DNA from: Vibrio metoecus
GTDB lineage: Bacteria; Pseudomonadota; Gammaproteobacteria; Enterobacterales; Vibrionaceae
DNA length: 64,000 nt
Assembly (NCBI RefSeq): GCF_000696385.1
Contig: NZ_JJMN01000051.1
Location: 1 to 64,000 of the forward strand
Reading direction: 5' to 3'
The position numbers and the translations under genes were made by a program. The notes under the pieces were generated by a model. The model was not told the origin of the DNA, made no database searches, and saw only the letters and a program-made list of their open reading frames with translations. Below, piece after piece: positions 49,721 through 58,614 of the stretch; the stretch's first letter is position 1; the number at the start of each line of letters is the position of its first letter.

Positions 49721-50488
49721 ATGATTGATACCCATGCCCACGTTTATGCGAGTGAATTTGACCACGACCGTGATGCAGTGATGGAACGAGCTAAACAAGC
49801 GGGTATTGAAAAAATCCTGATACCCAATATTGATCTCAACTCCATCGAACCGATGTTGGCAACAGAAAAAGCCTACCCGGACCAGTGTCATTCGATGATG
49901 GGCTTACATCCTTGTTATGTTGATGCCAACGTTCAACAAACTTTAACCACCATTTATGACTGGTTTTCTCGTCATTCCTTTATTGCTGTCGGAGAAATCG
50001 GCATCGATCTGTATTGGGATAAAACCTTTAAAGCAGAACAAGAGATGGCTTTTTTAACTCAACTCCACTGGGCAAAAGAATTCAATTTACCTGTCGTGAT
50101 CCACACTCGCGATTCATTAAATGAAACATTGGCTTTATTGACACAGGCTCAGGATGGCAACTTGCGTGGTGTTTTTCATTGCTTCGGCGGCAGTATCGAA
50201 GAAGCACGAGCCATTAATGATTTAGGTTTTCATCTTGGGCTAGGTGGTGTCAGCACGTTTAAAAATAGCGGAATGGACTTGGTAATCCCACATCTCGATC
50301 TCAATTACGTTATCTTAGAAACTGACTGCCCTTATTTAGCGCCAGCTCCCCACCGAGGGAAACGTAATGAACCGATGTTTACCCAATTAGTTGGCGAGAA
50401 AATAGCTCAGCTACACTCACTCAGTACCGATGAGATAAACACCATCACCACCAACAATGCCAACTTATTGTTTAGATTAAATAAATAA
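49721..50488 (+). CDS. TatD-family metal-dependent hydrolase/DNase
   Basis: I chose the ATG at 49721 (IDTHAHVYASEFDHD), with GAGAG upstream, giving 255 residues. Metal ligands are HAH (4 and 6), GEIGIDLYWD (Glu), VIHTRDS (His), FHCFGGS (His) and LETDCPYLAP (Asp). E. coli TatD is a 3'-5' exonuclease. The C-terminal PHRGKRNEPMF is an unusual variant for the gammaproteobacterial TatD. It is divergent from hemB; it is not part of the tatABC cluster here. Confidence 0.85.
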   Translation: MIDTHAHVYASEFDHDRDAVMERAKQAGIEKILIPNIDLNSIEPMLATEKAYPDQCHSMMGLHPCYVDANVQQTLTTIYDWFSRHSFIAVGEIGIDLYWDKTFKAEQEMAFLTQLHWAKEFNLPVVIHTRDSLNETLALLTQAQDGNLRGVFHCFGGSIEEARAINDLGFHLGLGGVSTFKNSGMDLVIPHLDLNYVILETDCPYLAPAPHRGKRNEPMFTQLVGEKIAQLHSLSTDEINTITTNNANLLFRLNK

Positions 50489-50532
50489 CCAAAAAATGCG
50501 AGCATTACTCACACCGACCATTTTGTTGGTTT

Positions 50533-50673
50533 TTATCTGACTTCCTTTTTCTCACTCTCCTCCCCACACGGCGGCATGATGACTTCACGATCCCTGCGAG
50601 GATCGAAACCTCGATCGCGTTGCGCAAACCAGCTGTGGATAACTCTGTGATAAATTTCTTCACTCATTGTCAT
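50533..50673 (-). CDS. Possible 46-residue charged protein
   Basis: From the ATG at 50673 (AGGCGG SD-like before it) the ORF reads TMSEEIYHRVIHSWFAQRDR, then a highly charged tail ending EESEKKEVR. It has the amino-acid balance of a real small protein, and the frame is open 27 codons further upstream. It also contains a perfect DnaA box in its coding sequence, which may mean that the box rather than the ORF is the conserved item. I do not recognise a family. Confidence 0.35.
   Translation of the reverse strand: MTMSEEIYHRVIHSWFAQRDRGFDPRRDREVIMPPCGEESEKKEVR
50634..50642. promoter_or_regulatory. Second perfect DnaA box
   Basis: TGTGGATAA, embedded in CTGTGGATAACTCTGT, the identical 16-mer found at 47429-47444 before polA. 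See findings. Confidence 0.45.
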
Positions 50674-50930
50674 CAAACCGCCTATTTCAAGGCTTTCTTC
50701 ACAGGAATGGATTGGGGATACTTTTGAAATTACCCACAACAAAATCAGGATCATCGCTACATGTTGTGGATCGAAACTCAGAAAACCACTTTATCAACGC
50801 AATTCACAGGATTACTCACAGGTGATGTCATTTTAATCACAAGTAGATAACCTTACTCTTGTCCCGTACTTGTTCCTGATTGAATAGGTTACACTTATCA
50901 TTAACCCGCATGCCAAATGAGAGCCAACTA

Positions 50931-51251
50931 ATGGACCAATTTTCACACATTGATGTTAATGCCGCACAAAGCTTGATAGAGAAAAAACAAGCTCGTTTAG
51001 TCGACATTCGTGATCCACAATCTTTCCAACTTGCACATGCTAAAAGCGCTTTTCATCTCACTAATCAATCTATGACTCAGTTCATGGAACAAGTTGAATT
51101 TGATCATCCGGTTTTAGTGATGTGTTACCACGGGATCAGCAGCCAAGGGGCGGCCCAATATCTGGTTAACCAAGGTTTTGAAGAGGTGTATAGTGTGGAT
51201 GGCGGTTTTGACGCCTGGCAACGCGCCAATCTTCCCATCGAAGCGAGTTAA
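50931..51251 (+). CDS. glpE: Thiosulfate sulfurtransferase GlpE
   Basis: 106 residues from the ATG at 50931 ([15 protein letters not shown]), the normal single-domain rhodanese length. The active-site loop is CYHGISSQ (Cys at about 65). It transfers sulfane sulfur from thiosulfate to thioredoxin or cyanide. It lies 6 bp before glpG, as in E. coli. Confidence 0.93.
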   Translation: MDQFSHIDVNAAQSLIEKKQARLVDIRDPQSFQLAHAKSAFHLTNQSMTQFMEQVEFDHPVLVMCYHGISSQGAAQYLVNQGFEEVYSVDGGFDAWQRANLPIEAS

Positions 51252-51257
51252 TGATTA

Positions 51258-52094
51258 ATGCAATTACTGACCACCTTGAACAATCCGCGAGCAGCACAAG
51301 CTTTTATCGATTATATGGCCGCTCATAAAATCGAGATTCAAATGATGCCGGATGCCAGTGGTCAGTTCTGCTTATGGGTGTTGCATGATCAAGATATCGA
51401 GAGCGCTCAAGCTGAACTACAAGACATTTTTAGCAAAACCCTTAACCATGAAAAATATCAAGCGGCTTCGTGGGAAATCGCTGATCAAAAACGCCCTCAA
51501 TTTCATTACGCCTCTCCCAACTTACTCAGCCTCATCAAAGCCAAAGCAGGCGTATTCACGCTACTGATCATGGCGTTGTGTATCATCATTTTTGCTCTGC
51601 AAACCTTCGGAGCTGGAGAAGCTATTTTTTCCGCCTTACATTTTCCCGCTCAAGCAAGCCAACAATGGCAAATCTGGCGCTGGGTAAGCCACGCTTTACT
51701 GCATTTTTCCGTCATGCATATCGCCTTTAACTTACTCTGGTGGTGGCAGTTTGGCGGTGATCTTGAACAGCGCCTCGGCAGTGTCACGCTGATTAAGCTG
51801 TTTCTCGTTTCTGCCATTCTTTCCGGTGCAGGGCAGTATTGGGTAGAAGGTGCTAATTTCGGTGGTTTGTCTGGCGTAGTTTACGCTTTAGCGGGATATT
51901 TATGGATTATTGGCCAACGAGCGCCACAGCTTGGCTTGTCGCTCCCGAGATCATTAATGGGTTTTATGCTGATTTGGTTGGTGCTGGGTTATGTACAACC
52001 GTTTATGGCCATTGCCAACACCGCGCATTTAGCGGGTTTAATCAGTGGTGTCGTGTTGGCGTGGATAGATAGCAAACGCTATCAGCAAGCGTAA
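51258..52094 (+). CDS. glpG: Rhomboid intramembrane serine protease
   Basis: 278 residues: a cytoplasmic N-terminal domain (about 1-90), then six TM helices. The catalytic serine is in GGLSGVVYALAGY (about 206), the histidine in NTAHLAGLISG (about 256), and the HxxxN oxyanion motif in HIAFNLLWWWQFG. It cleaves membrane-protein TM segments. It forms an operon with glpE. Confidence 0.95.
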   Translation: MQLLTTLNNPRAAQAFIDYMAAHKIEIQMMPDASGQFCLWVLHDQDIESAQAELQDIFSKTLNHEKYQAASWEIADQKRPQFHYASPNLLSLIKAKAGVFTLLIMALCIIIFALQTFGAGEAIFSALHFPAQASQQWQIWRWVSHALLHFSVMHIAFNLLWWWQFGGDLEQRLGSVTLIKLFLVSAILSGAGQYWVEGANFGGLSGVVYALAGYLWIIGQRAPQLGLSLPRSLMGFMLIWLVLGYVQPFMAIANTAHLAGLISGVVLAWIDSKRYQQA

Positions 52095-52115
52095 TTCCCG
52101 CCCTTCGCACCAGAG

Positions 52116-52145
52116 TAAAAAAGCGGCTGAAGCCGCTTTTTTACT
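52116..52145. terminator. Bidirectional terminator after glpG
   Basis: AAAAAAGCGGCT, loop GA, AGCCGCTTTTTT between convergent genes. Confidence 0.9.
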
Positions 52146-52171
52146 CTTTAATCGATGAAGAAAAAACCAAA

Positions 52172-52582
52172 CTATTGGTAGATATACTTGGTAAACAGTA
52201 AATCGGCGATCACTGTGCGGCCTACCTCAGGCAACAAGATATTATTGAGACGATTCACTAACGATTTACGTAGATCCTCACGCCCAGCTAGGGATTTGAT
52301 GGTATCTTCGGTTTGTTTGCCCAGTAGCTCAACCACCGCATCGCGGATCAAAGGCTGATGCTGCTCGACAATTGGTAAATCCGCCGCGTTGGCAACCATA
52401 ATATCGATGCGCACTTGGATATAACCGAGCTTATTACCTTTGGTAAAAAAGTTGGTAGTGAGATCAGGCTCTAAAGTGAAATAAGCCAGTTGGGGCGCAG
52501 CGGGTGGATCTTCGGCATAGCTAGCAAAGGAAAGCATGACGCTCAAAGCGAGCATTATTTGGACGACGTAACGTTTTAGCAT
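52172..52582 (-). CDS. FliL-like protein
   Basis: 136 residues. An N-terminal signal or anchor (about 5-22), then YFTLEPDLTTNFFTKGNKLGYIQVRIDIMV, and LPIVEQHQPLIRDAVVELLGKQTEDTIKSLAGREDLRKSL in parts, the pattern of the FliL family (flagellar stator-associated). No flagellar gene is near, and vibrios have a separate FliL in the flagellar cluster, so this is a paralogue of unknown role in the periplasm. Confidence 0.8.
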   Translation of the reverse strand: MLKRYVVQIMLALSVMLSFASYAEDPPAAPQLAYFTLEPDLTTNFFTKGNKLGYIQVRIDIMVANAADLPIVEQHQPLIRDAVVELLGKQTEDTIKSLAGREDLRKSLVNRLNNILLPEVGRTVIADLLFTKYIYQ

Positions 52583-52717
52583 ATTTCTGTCTGCACTTTA
52601 TTCTGTTCGCAATACTCGAACCGTCGGAGTCTTGTTACAATAGAGCATCCATTTGGTAAATAAAATGCTTTCCGCGTTCGAACTTTTGGGTTTGGAATCA
52701 AAATCTGAGCTTTATTG

Positions 52718-52763
52718 TATACCCAAACTACTTGGCGTTGCAGGTAAGAAGGATAATCGGGTA
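52718..52763. repeat. Remnant of a Vibrio ERIC-like repeat
   Basis: TATACCCAAACTACTTGG then CGTTGCAGGTAAG and a closing CGGGTA: the ends match, from memory, the two termini of the 127-bp ERIC element of vibrios, with the central part missing. It lies in the ubiC promoter region. Confidence 0.5.
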
Positions 52764-52785
52764 AAGCGTCAAATTGAATAATAGT

Positions 52786-53325
52786 ATGAATCAATTAACT
52801 TCGCTCTATTTAGCTGCGCTCTATCAGGTGGTTTGGCAACAACCTGATGAGATTGAGTATCCAGATCCTCTAGCCAAACAGTGGCTACTTGAACAAGGTT
52901 CCTTATCACGACGGATGGCCACACATTGTGAGCATCTCAGCGTTGATTTACTGAGTAATCAAATCATGCCGGCAGAATCATTGAATCACGATGAAGCCCT
53001 GTTACTCACTGCAGAAGACTACCTTCTGCGCCAAGTCATTATTTGTGGCGACCAACAACCTTGGGTATTTGGCCATACCTTGATCCCGCGCTCATCGATG
53101 CATAATCAGCAGTTTGATTTAGCCCAACAAGGAAAAATTCCACTAGGCTTAACCGTATTTAGTGCGGATAATGTCAAACGAGATGCTCTGCAAGTAGGCT
53201 GGATCGAAACAGACTTTGGGCGACTATTAGCGCGTCGCTCACGTCTCTGGATGAATCACAAACCCATGCTAGTCACAGAGCTGTTTCTCGCGACATCCCC
53301 GATTTACTCTAAGGAGAGAGTGTAA
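52786..53325 (+). CDS. ubiC: Chorismate pyruvate-lyase
   Basis: 179 residues from the ATG at 52786; a TTG four codons upstream is also possible, and neither has a clear SD. Conserved residues: RQVIICGDQQPWVFGHTLIPRSS (Arg contact) and the catalytic Glu in a C-terminal LWMNHKPMLVTELFL. It makes 4-hydroxybenzoate from chorismate, the first ubiquinone-specific step, and is followed by ubiA. Confidence 0.93.
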   Translation: MNQLTSLYLAALYQVVWQQPDEIEYPDPLAKQWLLEQGSLSRRMATHCEHLSVDLLSNQIMPAESLNHDEALLLTAEDYLLRQVIICGDQQPWVFGHTLIPRSSMHNQQFDLAQQGKIPLGLTVFSADNVKRDALQVGWIETDFGRLLARRSRLWMNHKPMLVTELFLATSPIYSKERV

Positions 53326-53364
53326 ACTGACCGGCTTGTAAAAGCGCGTGCTTACTGGCAACTG

Positions 53365-54183
53365 ATGCGCATGGATCGCCCGATTGGCTCCCTACTTTTG
53401 CTTTGGCCTACTCTGTGGGCGCTGCTTTTGGCCGCACAAGGCTTGCCGGATCTCCGCGTCTTAGTGGTGTTTGTATTAGGCGTATTTTTGATGCGCTCGG
53501 CTGGTTGTGTCATCAACGATTACGCCGACCGCCATGTCGATGGCCATGTGAAGCGCACGAGCCAACGTCCATTGCCCGCAGGGTTAGTTTCAGCCAAAGA
53601 AGCGTTACTGCTATTTGCCCTTCTTGCTGTCAGCTCGTTCTTACTCGTGTTGACCATGAATACCCTAACTATCCAGCTCTCTTTTATCGGCATTCTGTTA
53701 GCCTTTATTTATCCGTTTATGAAGCGCTTCACGCACCTACCTCAGTTGGTATTAGGTTTAGCATTTAGCTGGTCTATTCCTATGGCTTGGTCAGCGCAAG
53801 CCAATGCACTACCGCCACAAGTCTGGGTGCTGTTTTTGATTAATGCGTTATGGACGATTGCTTACGACACTCAATACGCAATGGTCGACCGAGATGATGA
53901 TGTGAAGATTGGTATCAAATCGACTGCGATCTTATTTGGGCGCTGGGATAAACGCATCATTGGTTTGCTGCAACTGGCGACACTGGGCTTACTGGTTGCT
54001 TTAGGCCAAGGTTTAGCGCTTGGCACAAGCTACTACTGGGGTCTGCTAGTCGCCGCAGGGTTATTCGCTTATCAACAGCACCTGATCCGTTATCGTGAGC
54101 GCATGCCTTGTTTTCAGGCGTTTTTGAATAACAACTATGTGGGGATGGCCATCACCGCAGGCATCCTGCTCAGCGTCTGGTGA
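53365..54183 (+). CDS. ubiA: 4-hydroxybenzoate octaprenyltransferase, 5' end disturbed
   Basis: The ORF given starts at the first ATG (MRMDRPIG) and is 272 residues. The frame is open further back to the ubiC stop, and reads VKARAYWQL just before the ATG, which is the normal UbiA N-terminus. No ATG, GTG or TTG lies there. Taking out three single bases between 53327 and 53337 would make ATGACCGCTGTAAAAGCG, an N-terminus [11 protein letters not shown] of about 284 residues. Aspartate motifs NDYADRHVD and [12 protein letters not shown] bind prenyl diphosphate. It is an inner-membrane enzyme with about nine TM helices. Confidence 0.88.
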   Translation: MRMDRPIGSLLLLWPTLWALLLAAQGLPDLRVLVVFVLGVFLMRSAGCVINDYADRHVDGHVKRTSQRPLPAGLVSAKEALLLFALLAVSSFLLVLTMNTLTIQLSFIGILLAFIYPFMKRFTHLPQLVLGLAFSWSIPMAWSAQANALPPQVWVLFLINALWTIAYDTQYAMVDRDDDVKIGIKSTAILFGRWDKRIIGLLQLATLGLLVALGQGLALGTSYYWGLLVAAGLFAYQQHLIRYRERMPCFQAFLNNNYVGMAITAGILLSVW

Positions 54184-54201
54184 TCCCAGCTTAAGGCAAA
54201 A

Positions 54202-54230
54202 GAAAAGGCATCCGTAGGATGCCTTTTTCA
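54202..54230. terminator. Bidirectional terminator between ubiA and plsB
   Basis: AAAAGGCATCC, loop GTA, GGATGCCTTTTT. Confidence 0.88.
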
Positions 54231-54258
54231 TTCAGTTCGATTGGCTAGAGCACTATCG

Positions 54259-56685
54259 TTACGCGTCAACCTGACACAGGCTTTCTTGAATCGTCATGCG
54301 CACTTCTGGGTAGATCAGCGCATAAAGCTGACGAGACAGCGGCTTCGCCGTTTCTAATACGCAGCGACCCTGCTCATCGAGATATCCCTGCTCTTGCAAC
54401 GTCACGAACAGCGAAGCAAATACCCCTTTGTCAAAGAACTCAGGCGCATTAATCCCATGCAAACGACCAAGGCGCTGCGCGACTTCCTGACTCTTCTCTT
54501 CCAGCTCCGTTTTACCCAAATGTGGGCAGCTCACCAGAAGGTTCAAAGCAATCGCATAACGTTGCAGGGTTTCCGAGATAATGCGCCCCAACAACATCAG
54601 CACTTGGGTTTGCGCTTGATTCAAGGTGACCGTTTTACCTTCCACCGTGACCAAATCTTGGCGCGCTAGCTCCGCCACATAGCGCAGTACCAGATCATTA
54701 AGCTCCTCTTCCTCAAAACGCAAAAACAGCTCTTGTTTCAGGAAAGGATAAATTTGCGCGACCGTCGCTTGGACTTTGTCCAGTGATACGCTTTGCTGAC
54801 GGATGAGTAGCTGCGCGATCAATGATGGTAACGCCAGCAAGTGAATGATGTTGTTGCGATAGTAAGTCATCAGGATCGATTGGTTGCGATCCAGCGAAAT
54901 AATGTCGCCCATGGTATCGGTTTCGACTACAAATTTATCCAGCGACTCCGCATGTTCTACCAGCTTTTCTGCACCCTCACTTGGCAGCGTTGAAGTGGCA
55001 GAATACGGCACATTGCGCAGCAGTGATAAGTAGCAATCCACTTGCTTAATTAGGTTGTCACGCGCTAAGGCACGCTGGCGTGAAGCAAGCAGAGCGGTTG
55101 CGCACAGGGTCATCGCATTCACGGCCGCAGCATCGTTAATGTGCGTCATCATGCGTGTCGCAAGCTTATTCACCGTCGGCGTCATCCATTGCGGTTTGCT
55201 GGCGCCCATTGGGTCAATATCTTGCGTCCATTGCGGTACGGTTTCGTTTAGAAACTGGTTGAGTGGGATCGGCTCACCGAAGTTCACGTAACCTTGGCCA
55301 AAATTTCGCAGCTTACGCAGTGTGCGCAGCACTAAACCAGCGTTCTCTTTCTCTTTCCGTTTGCCGCGTAACTCTTTGGCGTAAGTACCCACTTCCATCA
55401 CATGCTCATAGCCGATGTAGACAGGCACTAACGTGACGGGGCGATTCAAACCACGCAACATGGCTTGAATGGTCATCGCCAGCATGCCGGTTTTAGCAGG
55501 TAATAGACGACCGGTACGCGAGCGGCCACCTTCGCTGAAGTATTCCACCGAATACCCTTTCGCAAACAGCTCCGCGAGATATTCACGGAAAATCGTTGAG
55601 TAAAGAGGCGCACCTTTAAAGCTACGACGAATGAAAAACGCACCGCCGCGGCGGAAAATCGGCCCGGCAGGGAAAAAGTTCAAGTTAATCCCGGCAGCAA
55701 TATGCGGCGGTACCATGCCTTCATGATAAAGCACATAAGAAAGCAGCAAGTAATCCATATGGCTACGGTGACAAGGCACGTAGACAATCTCATGGCCATC
55801 TTGCGCCAAGCGACGTACCGTCGCGGCGTTATTGATGTTCAAACCTTGATAGATGCGGTTCCACAGCCAACCCAAGATACGATCGCCTTTTTTCACCAGC
55901 GAATAGGAAAAATCCGCCGCGATTTCATCTAGGATGTCGTGCGCTTCTTTGCGCGCTTTTTCGAGTGGGATCTGTTTGGATTTCGCTTCATCCGCAATCG
56001 CTTTTTCAATCGCGGGAGAGTTCATTAAACGAGCAAACAGTTGTGCACGCTGCGGCAAATTAGGGCCAGACGCAGCCAGCTTTTGTCGTGAGAAGTGAAT
56101 GCGTGCTACACGAGCCAATTTGTGCGCAATCGAGGCATCGGTACCGTGGGTGTCCGCCATGTAACGCATCGAAACCACTGGGCTAAAACGCACCAAGCAG
56201 TCACGGCCAGCAACCAGTACCGCAATCGCCTTTTCCGGACCATTCAACGCTTGCAAATAGGGTCGTTCTTGCCCTTCTTTACCCGGCTTACGTCCCCACA
56301 GTACGGTCGCTGGGATCACCTGCACATCCAACTCGCTGTCGAGCTTATGTTCGGTCAGCAGCTCAGAAAACAGCGCAATAGAATCATTCGGCACATGCTG
56401 ATCGTTACTCAGCAACGTTGGGCGTGAGGCAATAAATACATAGCGTTGGAAAGCTTTTCCATTCACTACCAGCGGTTCTAAAGGGTCAGGCAGGCCGACC
56501 TCTTTGGCATGCGTTTGCAACGTTAGCAAATCAACGTTGGATCGAAACGGTAAGGCGTAAATTACCGGTTTTTGCGTGTCGATATCCAGATCTTGGATTG
56601 GATTAGACGGAATCGCCGTCCCTTTCACCAGCACCGACATCGGCAACTTCAGTAGTGAACGGGATAATAGGTGTCCTGAAGACAT
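54259..56685 (-). CDS. plsB: Glycerol-3-phosphate 1-O-acyltransferase
   Basis: 808 residues from the ATG at 56685 ([14 protein letters not shown]). Acyltransferase motif I is [11 protein letters not shown] (HX4D, about 305), motif II near [10 protein letters not shown], motif [14 protein letters not shown], motif [13 protein letters not shown]. It makes lysophosphatidic acid at the inner membrane, the first phospholipid step. It is divergent from lexA, as in E. coli. Confidence 0.96.
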   Translation of the reverse strand: MSSGHLLSRSLLKLPMSVLVKGTAIPSNPIQDLDIDTQKPVIYALPFRSNVDLLTLQTHAKEVGLPDPLEPLVVNGKAFQRYVFIASRPTLLSNDQHVPNDSIALFSELLTEHKLDSELDVQVIPATVLWGRKPGKEGQERPYLQALNGPEKAIAVLVAGRDCLVRFSPVVSMRYMADTHGTDASIAHKLARVARIHFSRQKLAASGPNLPQRAQLFARLMNSPAIEKAIADEAKSKQIPLEKARKEAHDILDEIAADFSYSLVKKGDRILGWLWNRIYQGLNINNAATVRRLAQDGHEIVYVPCHRSHMDYLLLSYVLYHEGMVPPHIAAGINLNFFPAGPIFRRGGAFFIRRSFKGAPLYSTIFREYLAELFAKGYSVEYFSEGGRSRTGRLLPAKTGMLAMTIQAMLRGLNRPVTLVPVYIGYEHVMEVGTYAKELRGKRKEKENAGLVLRTLRKLRNFGQGYVNFGEPIPLNQFLNETVPQWTQDIDPMGASKPQWMTPTVNKLATRMMTHINDAAAVNAMTLCATALLASRQRALARDNLIKQVDCYLSLLRNVPYSATSTLPSEGAEKLVEHAESLDKFVVETDTMGDIISLDRNQSILMTYYRNNIIHLLALPSLIAQLLIRQQSVSLDKVQATVAQIYPFLKQELFLRFEEEELNDLVLRYVAELARQDLVTVEGKTVTLNQAQTQVLMLLGRIISETLQRYAIALNLLVSCPHLGKTELEEKSQEVAQRLGRLHGINAPEFFDKGVFASLFVTLQEQGYLDEQGRCVLETAKPLSRQLYALIYPEVRMTIQESLCQVDA

Positions 56686-56964
56686 AGAGTTCAAAGCCTC
56701 AAGATTCTTGAAATAAGCGCGACAGTACTTCTGCTTTCACAGCTCGCTGTGAGAGTTCACCATCGTGCGGTATTGTTTTTTTGCGCGCCAAGAATACCAG
56801 AAACTGGTCAAACCTTTTAATTTTATTGCTTACATCCGCAGCATTTCTGATCTTGATGAAGGAAGAAAACCACTGCTCACAGAGCCGCTAATGGATACAC
56901 CATCCGGTGGTTCACTTCACAATCACACAAAAAACAAGCAATTGGCTTTGCAATTCTCTTGGCA

Positions 56965-57000
56965 CTGGATATACTCACAGTCAACTGTATAAAAAGACAG
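56965..57000 (+). promoter_or_regulatory. Two LexA boxes before lexA
   Basis: CTGGATATACTCACAG (56965-56980, one mismatch in CTGT) and CTGTATAAAAAGACAG (56985-57000, perfect CTGT-N8-ACAG) lie in tandem at 20-bp spacing just before the start. They give autorepression of lexA, relieved when RecA filaments trigger cleavage. E. coli lexA also has two boxes. Confidence 0.92.
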
Positions 57001-57007
57001 GTGACTC

Positions 57008-57637
57008 ATGAAGCCGTTAACTCCACGCCAACAAGAAGTGTTTGATCTGATCAGAAGTAAGATCGATGAAACCGGAATGCCCCCAACCCGCGCCGAAATT
57101 GCCAAAGAGCTGGGTTTTCGTTCGGCCAATGCGGCTGAAGAACACCTCAAAGCGCTAGCTCGTAAACAAGTGATTGAGATGGTACCCGGCGCCTCACGTG
57201 GGATCCGCATCCTCGTCGATAATGCTGCAAACGAAGAAGAAGCCGAAACCGGCTTACCTTTGATTGGCCGCGTTGCCGCAGGTGAACCGATTCTCGCCCA
57301 AGAACATGTAGAGGCGCATTACCAAGTCGATCCAAGCATGTTCCGCCCGCAAGCCGATTTTCTGCTGCGTGTACATGGTGAGAGCATGAAAAACATCGGT
57401 ATCCTCGATGGTGATTTACTTGCCGTGCACAAAACACAAGACGTACGCAACGGCCAAGTGGTGGTAGCGCGCGTGGAAGATGATGTCACGGTGAAACGCT
57501 TGGAGCGCAAAGGCTCCAAAGTTTTCCTGCATGCCGAGAATGAAGAATTCGCGCCAATCGAAGTCGATTTAGCCGCCCAATCGCTCACCATTGAAGGCAT
57601 TGCGGTGGGCGTCATTCGTAACAGTACTTGGATGTAA
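57008..57637 (+). CDS. lexA: SOS repressor LexA
   Basis: 209 residues. The winged helix-turn-helix is about 1-70 ([24 protein letters not shown]). The cleavage site Ala-Gly is in GRVAAGEPI (about 90), and the catalytic Ser and Lys are in [11 protein letters not shown] (about 126) and VTVKRLER (about 163). It is autoregulated by the two upstream boxes. Confidence 0.97.
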   Translation: MKPLTPRQQEVFDLIRSKIDETGMPPTRAEIAKELGFRSANAAEEHLKALARKQVIEMVPGASRGIRILVDNAANEEEAETGLPLIGRVAAGEPILAQEHVEAHYQVDPSMFRPQADFLLRVHGESMKNIGILDGDLLAVHKTQDVRNGQVVVARVEDDVTVKRLERKGSKVFLHAENEEFAPIEVDLAAQSLTIEGIAVGVIRNSTWM

Positions 57638-57673
57638 GCATTTGTTGAGATGAGTTCTCAACAACTTGCCTTA

Positions 57674-57692
57674 TTATTTGAGATTCATTATC
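57674..57692 (+). promoter_or_regulatory. Fur-like box before the methyltransferase gene
   Basis: TTATTTGAGATTCATTATC matches the 19-bp Fur consensus at about 12-13 positions, with the right half (ATTCATTATC) nearly perfect. No clear promoter is visible beside it. Confidence 0.4.
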
Positions 57693-57719
57693 ATCTTCCT
57701 ATCCCAGTATAGGAAGATG
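57692..57719 (+). promoter_or_regulatory. Perfect hairpin covering the methyltransferase SD
   Basis: CATCTTCCTAT, loop CCCAGT, ATAGGAAGATG: 11-bp arms with no mismatch and a 6-nt loop. The right arm holds the AGGAAG SD of the ATG at 57723. See findings. Confidence 0.8.
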
Positions 57720-57722
57720 AGC

Positions 57723-58535
57723 ATGCGCCACTCAGATTCACCCACTTCAACCCCATACCAAGTTCCTGCGAATTTGGTTCAGCCACTTTGGTTGCGCAGC
57801 CGAGAAAGCTTGGTCGATAATGGCTTGGTGTATGATCCGATTGCCGCCAATGCTTGCCGTCACTGTGCGTTAGCGCAAGACTGCCTGACTGGCGATATCG
57901 CTCAAAAGCAGTTACTGCATGTCACACTCACTCAGCTTTGTGACCAACAAGTTCACCATTTTCTCGATAACCATCCTGATGGTTGGATCATTAATGTCGG
58001 TGCAGGTCTCGACACTCGCTTTTATCGGGTAGATAACGGCCGTTGCCACTGGATTGAATGGGATATCACTGAAAACCTGTTATGGCGTGAGAAGCTGTTT
58101 CACCGTAGTGAACGCTATCAGCTAGTGTGTGGTGATGTGATGCAACCACAAGGGCTCGCGGAACTGCCCATCCCTGAATTTGCTCCGGTTTTGTTAGTGT
58201 GCGAACACGCTCTACTCGATTGTGATGCACAACAAGTGGCGCGCTTTGTCCGCTCTATCGGATTACATTTTGCCAAAGCCAGCGCCTGCCTTGTGGTGGC
58301 GGGAGATAAAACCTCCAGTTATTTAGGCCAAAAACTGGGCTGTGAAACTTATGCCCACGGGTTTACCTGCGCAGGTGATGCCATCATGAATTGTTTACCA
58401 TGGGCGAAATCAGTACGCACTTTCTCACCACTGGATCGCCATTGTGATCGCTGGAAATTTTGGCAACGCGCGATTGCACGCTCTGGCATTTACAAAACAC
58501 GCTTAACTCCTGTTGTTGTTAACCTAGATTGGTAA
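57723..58535 (+). CDS. Class I SAM-dependent methyltransferase (LCMT/COG3315-like)
   Basis: 270 residues from the ATG at 57723 (RHSDSPTSTPYQ); another ATG lies two codons upstream. WLRSRESLVDNGLVYDPIAAN and INVGAGLDTRFYRVDNGRCHWIEWD are the motifs of leucine-carboxymethyltransferase-like (COG3315) enzymes, which include polyketide O-methyltransferases and Tcmp-type proteins. Cysteines in CRHCALAQDC might hold a metal. It stands between lexA and dinF, where E. coli has nothing, and could be read from the lexA promoter. The substrate is unknown. Confidence 0.8.
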   Translation: MRHSDSPTSTPYQVPANLVQPLWLRSRESLVDNGLVYDPIAANACRHCALAQDCLTGDIAQKQLLHVTLTQLCDQQVHHFLDNHPDGWIINVGAGLDTRFYRVDNGRCHWIEWDITENLLWREKLFHRSERYQLVCGDVMQPQGLAELPIPEFAPVLLVCEHALLDCDAQQVARFVRSIGLHFAKASACLVVAGDKTSSYLGQKLGCETYAHGFTCAGDAIMNCLPWAKSVRTFSPLDRHCDRWKFWQRAIARSGIYKTRLTPVVVNLDW

Positions 58536-58614
58536 CCCGCCATCTCGGTCATGTCATAGCCCAACCATCCGCACTCAGTTACACTAACCGCAAGTCGTTA
58601 CTGAGGTTTTCTGT

